Assembly: GCF_015694725.1 (NCBI RefSeq)
Contig: NZ_JADQDQ010000007.1
Coordinates: forward strand, 124,001-188,000
Length of the DNA stretch: 64,000 nucleotides
Reading direction: 5' to 3'
Source: Hymenobacter jeongseonensis
GTDB taxonomy: Bacteria; Bacteroidota; Bacteroidia; Cytophagales; Hymenobacteraceae
Part shown: one piece after another, positions 59,540-64,000 of the stretch
How positions within the stretch are numbered: the first letter of the stretch is position 1
Layout of the letters: the number at the start of each line of letters is the position of its first letter
The notes under the pieces: generated by a model
Told to the model about the DNA's origin: nothing
The model's input: only the letters and a program-made list of their open reading frames with translations
Database searches by the model: none
Position numbers and translations under genes: made by a program

Positions 59540-60868
59540 TTAGCGGGCGGCCAGCAGTTTTTTGCCTTCCGCTTCCAATTCCGGATTGAGGTAGGGCGCG
59601 GTTTTCAGTGCGCTTTCAATCAGGCGCTGGCCTTCGGCCGTTTTGCCTACTTTGGTCAGGAGCAGGCCCGCCCGGCACAGCAGCGCGGGATTTTTGGAAC
59701 CGGTGCGGCGGGCCACCTGCATGTATTTCTGGGCCTCGGCGTAGTCGCCGCGCTTGTAGAGCACCCAGGCCACGGTTTCGTTCACGTCGATGTTATCGGG
59801 GCGGCGGTCATATTCAATTTTGGCGTGCTCCAAGGCCTTGTCCAGCTCATTGGTTTTGAGGTAGGCATAGGCTAGCTCCCGGTCCACGTAATGGCCGAGC
59901 TGCTCGTTGTCGTCGGCTTCCTGGGCCGCGCCCGCCAGCATTTCAATGGATTCTTTGGCCATTTTCTGGGCTTCTGCGGGCTGCCCGTTGAGGCGGTACA
60001 AGTCTGTCAGCTCATCGGAAAAGGCATAGTCCTTCACCATGGCGCGGGCCTGCTGGTGAAGCTTGATGGCTGTGGCGTAGTCCTTTTGGGCGGCGGCCAG
60101 GCGGCCCAGGCCCGCTAATGCGTAGGCGTAGCCGGGGCGAGCCGCCAGTGCCATCCGAAACGTGTTGCGGGCGCGGGCGGTGTCACCGCTCACTTCGTAA
60201 AGGTGCCCGAGAGCCACGCGGGTCCATTCGGTTTGCTCCAGGCCGATGTAGCCCGCTTTCACGGCGTAGCTCATGGCCTCAATGGCGCCCGGCACGTCGC
60301 CGTAAATTTCACGCAGGTAGCTCACGCGGGCATAGGCCGGCAGGTCGGGGCGCAGGGTATTCATCTTGTCAGCCATTTTCACGGCTTCCTCGTAGTGGCC
60401 CATCTCCACGTTGGCGTCGGTCAGCAATCCGTATACGAAACCACTGTTGGGATTCAGCTGCTGGGCTTGCTGGGCCAGGCCGAGGCCTTGGGCAAAGTGA
60501 TGCTGCGTGAGGCTGAGCGAGGCTTTGCAGCACAAAGCCTCAAAGTTGTCGGGCTCGGCTTTTAGCACCACATCCAGCAGCTGCACGGCGGCGCCGTCAT
60601 AATACGGGTGGTCGCCGGTCACGCGGGCTTCCTGCATGTAGGCTTGCGCCAGCAACAAGCGGCTTTTCTGGTCGTCGGGATTGGTGCGCAGCTTGGCCAG
60701 CAAGCCCTGAATGGCAGCCTTGGTATTCAACCATTCTTTGCCCACCGAAAGGTCGGCGTGACGCTCTTTGAGTTCGGGCGTCCGGACCGCTGGTTTTTTG
60801 AAGATAAATATGGCCGCTGCCAAACAGCAGAACACCACAATTAAGCTGGGGTAAAGGTATTTTTTCAA
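59540..60868 (-). CDS. Membrane-anchored tetratricopeptide-repeat protein
   Basis: A 442-residue protein that begins with a signal anchor (SLIVVFCCLAAAIFIFKK) from an apparent TTG start at 60868 (then KKYLYPSLIVVF); no ATG is available nearby in frame. About eight TPR motifs fill the rest, such as SRLLLAQAYMQEARVTGDHP, GLLTDANVEMGHYEEAVKMA, YALAGLGRLAAAQKDYATAI and NETVAWVLYKRGDYAEAQKY. TPR domains make scaffolds for protein-protein contacts. It is followed one base later by the HupE/UreJ gene and lies 111 bases after the DUF4331 gene. It may dock partners of that system in the periplasm. Confidence 0.85.
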   Translation of the reverse strand: MKKYLYPSLIVVFCCLAAAIFIFKKPAVRTPELKERHADLSVGKEWLNTKAAIQGLLAKLRTNPDDQKSRLLLAQAYMQEARVTGDHPYYDGAAVQLLDVVLKAEPDNFEALCCKASLSLTQHHFAQGLGLAQQAQQLNPNSGFVYGLLTDANVEMGHYEEAVKMADKMNTLRPDLPAYARVSYLREIYGDVPGAIEAMSYAVKAGYIGLEQTEWTRVALGHLYEVSGDTARARNTFRMALAARPGYAYALAGLGRLAAAQKDYATAIKLHQQARAMVKDYAFSDELTDLYRLNGQPAEAQKMAKESIEMLAGAAQEADDNEQLGHYVDRELAYAYLKTNELDKALEHAKIEYDRRPDNIDVNETVAWVLYKRGDYAEAQKYMQVARRTGSKNPALLCRAGLLLTKVGKTAEGQRLIESALKTAPYLNPELEAEGKKLLAAR

Positions 60869-60915
60869 AGCATCGGGAAGTAAATAGCCGTGGAAAACCA
60901 GCCGTTAAAACTACC

Positions 60916-60959
60916 AAAAAAGAGCCGCCGACAGCCCAACCTGGACCTACGACGGCTCT
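60916..60959 (-). terminator. Probable terminator after the DUF4331 gene
   Basis: Stem AGAGCCG / CGGCTCT with a longer loop; on the minus strand it is followed by a run of six T. It lies between the DUF4331 stop and the TPR start and may allow partial read-through. Confidence 0.6.
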
Positions 60960-60979
60960 CGTTTGCTAGCTACGGAAGC

Positions 60980-63127
60980 TTATTGGCGCTGCAGGCGCAC
61001 CGATTGCACCACCGTTTTGCCGTTGTAGAGCGTGGCGATGTACTGGCCGGGGGCCACGTCGCGGCCCGGCTGCCAGCTTACTTCGTTGGCCCCTTTGGCA
61101 AAAGCCTTATCCTTGGTGATGGTGGCCACCTTGCGGCCCGTCAGGTCGCTGACGACGATGCTCATGTTGGCTTTGGCAGGCAACTCAAAGCGCAACGTAG
61201 TGCGGTCGAGGAAAGGGTTCGGGTAGGCTTGCGCCACGGTCAGGTTGGGCGAGAAGCCGAGGCCGCTGCGTTGTGAGAGAGCGGTGCGCTGGGCGGTGGT
61301 ACCGCTCCAAGGCGTCTGAGCGTAGGGGAAGGCGGCCCGGAACGTGGTGTCGTTGGCCGTGATGCCGGCGTTGAAACCAAGCACGTTGCCCAGTTGCGCC
61401 GTCACGGGGTTCGTGGCGGTAGCGGTGTAGTCGTCGTACCACAGGCCGATGGCAGCCAATACTACCCCACCCACAGCTTGCAGCTCGATGCGAACTACGT
61501 CGTCCTCCAAGCGGCGGCCGTTCGGGAAGCCGTCCATGTTCGGGATGTTCTGGATGGTAGTGGTGGTGTTATAGCGCGCATCGGTCAGGCCCAGCACGGC
61601 GGCGGCCAAGAGGCCTTCCGAGCTGAAGTCGGCCGAGTTGCGGGGCGTGGGGGGCACGGCCATGTTCAGGCGGAGTACGTCGCCACCGGGATTGGTGGCA
61701 CTTCCGCCCACCAGCAGGAAGTTGTTGATGAATGGCTTGCCGGCGGCTAGGGGGTTGCCGTTTTTGCCGGTAGCCAGTTGGTAAGGGGCCAGGTTGGGCA
61801 CGCCGGTGTGGAAGATGGGCAGGATGTCCACCGAGCGGGGCTTGTTGGCACGCAGCAGGTATGGGCCATACGCATTGGCGGCCAGCGCCGTGCCGTTGAG
61901 GGCCGCGTTACCGGCTAGGCCACTCAAGCCGTCGGCGCCGTTGCGGAAGTCGAAGCCAGCAGCAGGCAAACCGGGGCGGCCAGCCAGCGACTTGGTTTGA
62001 ATGCGCAAAGGGCCAAGGCCGGGCACGGCCTCGCCGTAGTAGGTTTGGCCAGCGGGCTTGGGCGCCGCAGGGGCCACGGGAACGTTGTCGGCCATGTACA
62101 GGCCCAGTTCGGGGTTCGAGAGGTAGTCGTCGGTGTCGGCGTCTTCGGCGTAAGGCGTGCGGGCATTCCAGCCATCCTTTTCGCCAATTGGCTCAATTAC
62201 TTCGTTGGTCAACGGCATGCCGATACGCGACACTTGCACAAAAGCACCGGTGTGGGTCTGGGTACCGTTCACGTTCAGGGTACGCAGGGTGGGGCGGCTG
62301 GCCGAAGCCCACACGCCAATGATGTAGTTGCTGTCCAAAATGTTGGTGGTAGCCGTCAGGGCCGGAGCGCTGGCTTTCTTCAGCACCGACACCGGAATTT
62401 GCATGGCAATGGCGTGGGTGTTTTTGCGGGCCAAGCCGTCGCGAGCAGCGCCGGGGGCACGAATGCCGCCCAGGTCAAAGATGCCGCCCAGGTCCGCGAA
62501 AAACGGGTCATCGGTCGGGCCGCAGAATATTTTGGTGCCATCAGACAGCTCCTCGATGGCACTCGTCATCAGCGCGTTGTAGCTGGTGCTCAAGCCAGCC
62601 GCACTTGTGATGGAGCGCGGACCGACATTAGGCGGGGGCACCGCGCCATCGGTCACGATGGTGGTGAAGGCGCCACCGCCTACGCTCTTCTGGCAGGTAT
62701 ACGTGGTTTTGAGGTTTTCCTGCCCCAGGCGGATGTTGAAAAACGTGGTGGGGTCCTCGTTGGTCCGGTCGAACACGAAGCGGTAGGTGATGTCGTCGCC
62801 CGTAGTAGTTGGGTCGTTTTTCACGTGGATTTCGTAGCGCACGTTCTCACCAAACGTATTGTAGTTGGGGCCGCCCTGGGGCAGTTCCAACGGAATGTAG
62901 TTGGCGATAATGGTGACGCTGGCGTTGCCGTTGTTAGCCGCCGATTCCGGGCTGCGGAACGCATACAAGTCGGTGTTATCGGCCAAGGGGTCATCGGCGA
63001 TAAGCGGGGCTTCGCGGTGGCTCGAAGCCTCCAAGGCATTGTGCTGACCACTCCAGGCCAATATCCCTCCCACGGAAGTTGCGAGCAGAGCAACGTGGAA
63101 AAGGGGACGAGTAAGCAAGTTTTTCAT
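60980..63127 (-). CDS. DUF4331 secreted protein with T9SS sorting domain
   Basis: From the ATG at 63127 (MKNLLTRPLFHVALLATSVG) the protein has 715 residues. A signal peptide is followed by the opening of the DUF4331 domain, EASSHREAPLIADDPLADNT, and by the domain's typical YEIHVKNDPTTTGDDITYRF and IGEKDGWNARTPYAED segments. The C-terminus is a T9SS type A sorting domain (AQAYPNPFLDRTTLRFELPA, then VVSDLTGRKVATI and APGQYIATLYNGKTVVQSVR). DUF4331 proteins are widespread but their function is not known. It is first of a same-strand block with the TPR, HupE/UreJ, His/Cys and TonB-dependent receptor genes. Confidence 0.9.
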   Translation of the reverse strand: MKNLLTRPLFHVALLATSVGGILAWSGQHNALEASSHREAPLIADDPLADNTDLYAFRSPESAANNGNASVTIIANYIPLELPQGGPNYNTFGENVRYEIHVKNDPTTTGDDITYRFVFDRTNEDPTTFFNIRLGQENLKTTYTCQKSVGGGAFTTIVTDGAVPPPNVGPRSITSAAGLSTSYNALMTSAIEELSDGTKIFCGPTDDPFFADLGGIFDLGGIRAPGAARDGLARKNTHAIAMQIPVSVLKKASAPALTATTNILDSNYIIGVWASASRPTLRTLNVNGTQTHTGAFVQVSRIGMPLTNEVIEPIGEKDGWNARTPYAEDADTDDYLSNPELGLYMADNVPVAPAAPKPAGQTYYGEAVPGLGPLRIQTKSLAGRPGLPAAGFDFRNGADGLSGLAGNAALNGTALAANAYGPYLLRANKPRSVDILPIFHTGVPNLAPYQLATGKNGNPLAAGKPFINNFLLVGGSATNPGGDVLRLNMAVPPTPRNSADFSSEGLLAAAVLGLTDARYNTTTTIQNIPNMDGFPNGRRLEDDVVRIELQAVGGVVLAAIGLWYDDYTATATNPVTAQLGNVLGFNAGITANDTTFRAAFPYAQTPWSGTTAQRTALSQRSGLGFSPNLTVAQAYPNPFLDRTTLRFELPAKANMSIVVSDLTGRKVATITKDKAFAKGANEVSWQPGRDVAPGQYIATLYNGKTVVQSVRLQRQ

Positions 63128-63439
63128 AAACTGAAAAGGGCTTGAGATGAAAGGAAATAGGAAACGAAGAAAACCGGTCATCCTGGGCATAACTCGCCGA
63201 AATCAGGTCGCTGTATCCAGCATATCCCGGTATTCTATATCCTACGAGAGCCGTTGCCCATCCGGTTTTAAACGCTTGAATATTCTTTTAATAAGATTAT
63301 GGCATGGGCGTAGCCCGACAATGACGCGTGTGCGTTGTTTCAATGCCGGGGTGGTTTACCCGCTACTTTTGCAGCGCGAGGCCGGCCGTTTTTCTTATCA
63401 TTCCCTGAGCTGTTTTTCGAGCAGCACCGACTATACCCT
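63128..63439. other. Divergent intergenic region between DUF4331 and the Hsp70 gene
   Basis: About 310 bases that should contain both promoters. One -7 box for the Hsp70 gene is given separately. Nothing else was recognised. Confidence 0.5.
63364..63371 (+). promoter_or_regulatory. Bacteroidetes -7 box TACTTTTG upstream of the Hsp70 gene
   Basis: Matches TAnnTTTG, 68 bases before the ATG at 63440. A TTG lies about 26 bases upstream of it (63335-63337), somewhat further than the usual spacing. Confidence 0.45.
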
Positions 63440-64000
63440 ATGGCTACTGTAGCTATCAATCTTGCCACTGGCACCTTTCAGCAGGAAGAAATCATCGTTG
63501 GCATTGACCTGGGCACCACCAACAGCTTGGTGGCCTACGTGCACCCCGACAGCCGCCAGCCCGTGGCCATCAACGACCAGGGGCGCGGCAGCATCGTGCC
63601 CTCGGTGGTGCACTTCCCGGCCGACGGCGCCGAACCCGTGGTGGGCACCGAAGCCCGCGAATTCCTGCTCACCGACCCGCAGCGCACCATTTATTCGGTG
63701 AAGCGCCTGCTGGGCAAAAGCTACCGCGACCTAGGCAACCACGCCGACCAGCTCGGCTACAAAGTCATCGACGACAACTCCGAAAGCCTGGTCAAAATCC
63801 GGGTTGAGGACCGGTTCTACTCTCCCATCGAGCTGTCGGCGGATATTCTGAAGGAGCTGCGTGCCCGTGCCGAGCACGCCCTCAAAACCCCCGTGAACCG
63901 CGCCGTTATCACCGTGCCGGCTTACTTCAACGATTCCCAGCGCCAAGCCACCCGCGACGCCGGCCGCCTCGCCGGCCTCGAAGTGCTGCGGATTGTGAAC
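63440..64000 (+). CDS. hscA: Hsp70-family chaperone, HscA-like, N-terminal part (cut by window edge)
   Basis: ATPase chaperone; 187 codons are visible and the frame is open to the window edge. The nucleotide-binding domain is clear: [60 protein letters not shown] and [20 protein letters not shown]. The start at 63440 ([20 protein letters not shown]) puts about 20 residues before the GIDLGTTNS motif, and together with SIVPSVVHF this is closer to HscA (Fe-S cluster chaperone) than to DnaK. HscA is expected next to Fe-S assembly genes, which would lie outside the window. DnaK is the alternative. Confidence 0.75.
   Translation, partial: MATVAINLATGTFQQEEIIVGIDLGTTNSLVAYVHPDSRQPVAINDQGRGSIVPSVVHFPADGAEPVVGTEAREFLLTDPQRTIYSVKRLLGKSYRDLGNHADQLGYKVIDDNSESLVKIRVEDRFYSPIELSADILKELRARAEHALKTPVNRAVITVPAYFNDSQRQATRDAGRLAGLEVLRIVN

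Overview
The window looks like a chromosomal piece of a GC-rich member of the Bacteroidota, most likely Hymenobacter or a close relative in Hymenobacteraceae. The support is: three large exported proteins with C-terminal type IX secretion (T9SS) sorting domains, a SecA of about 1130 residues, many starts without a Shine-Dalgarno, several -7 boxes of the Bacteroidetes form TAnnTTTG, and protein families typical of the group (DUF4331, DUF2490, MuiA, 7TMR-DISM kinase, DACNV-type cyclase). No rRNA, tRNA, CRISPR array, intact insertion sequence or prophage was seen. The genus is inference; the features are read from the sequence.

Layout. 1-6 kb: start of sucA (2-oxoglutarate dehydrogenase E1, cut by the window edge), a small 3D-domain exported protein, a yellow/MRJP-like lipoprotein, and a minus-strand run of envelope proteins of unknown role. 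6-15.5 kb: an orphan 7TMR-DISM histidine kinase, a FUSC-family membrane protein, cyanophycinase, an FAD oxidoreductase fused to a Rieske domain, a bestrophin channel, a RidA protein and a double TonB-C protein. 15.5-21 kb: a DACNV/diadenylate-cyclase-like protein, a DUF4442 hotdog protein, an exported PPC-domain protein, and an ECF sigma / anti-sigma / DUF4097-like unit. 21-25 kb: a visibly AT-rich islet with two related membrane acyltransferases and apparently decayed DNA. 25-35 kb: an ALDH7-type dehydrogenase, HtrA/DegP protease, Hsp20, DUF2490, M20 peptidase, SPOR lipoprotein, deoC and a large T9SS cargo protein. 35-43 kb: secA, a galactofuranose pair (glf and a glycosyltransferase), a GNAT protein and dapF. 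43-51.5 kb: a lipoprotein-type penicillin-binding protein, DinB, an RlmI-like methyltransferase, a Ppx/GppA phosphatase, an Ldh-family oxidoreductase and two L,D-transpeptidases. This part is rich in intergenic palindromic repeats. 51.5-64 kb: a secreted GH13 amylase, MuiA, then a same-strand block (TonB-dependent receptor, His/Cys protein, HupE/UreJ, TPR protein, DUF4331 protein) that may form a metal-handling system, and finally the start of an Hsp70/HscA-like chaperone cut by the right edge.

How they work together. Cell-wall functions recur at 42-51 kb (dapF, PBP, two L,D-transpeptidases). Envelope stress or protein quality control is represented by HtrA, Hsp20, the sigma/anti-sigma unit and SecA. 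The least explained parts are the DUF4331-HupE-TonB block at 56-63 kb, the divergent cyclase at 15.6-17.1 kb, and the families of palindromic repeats around 43-49 kb.
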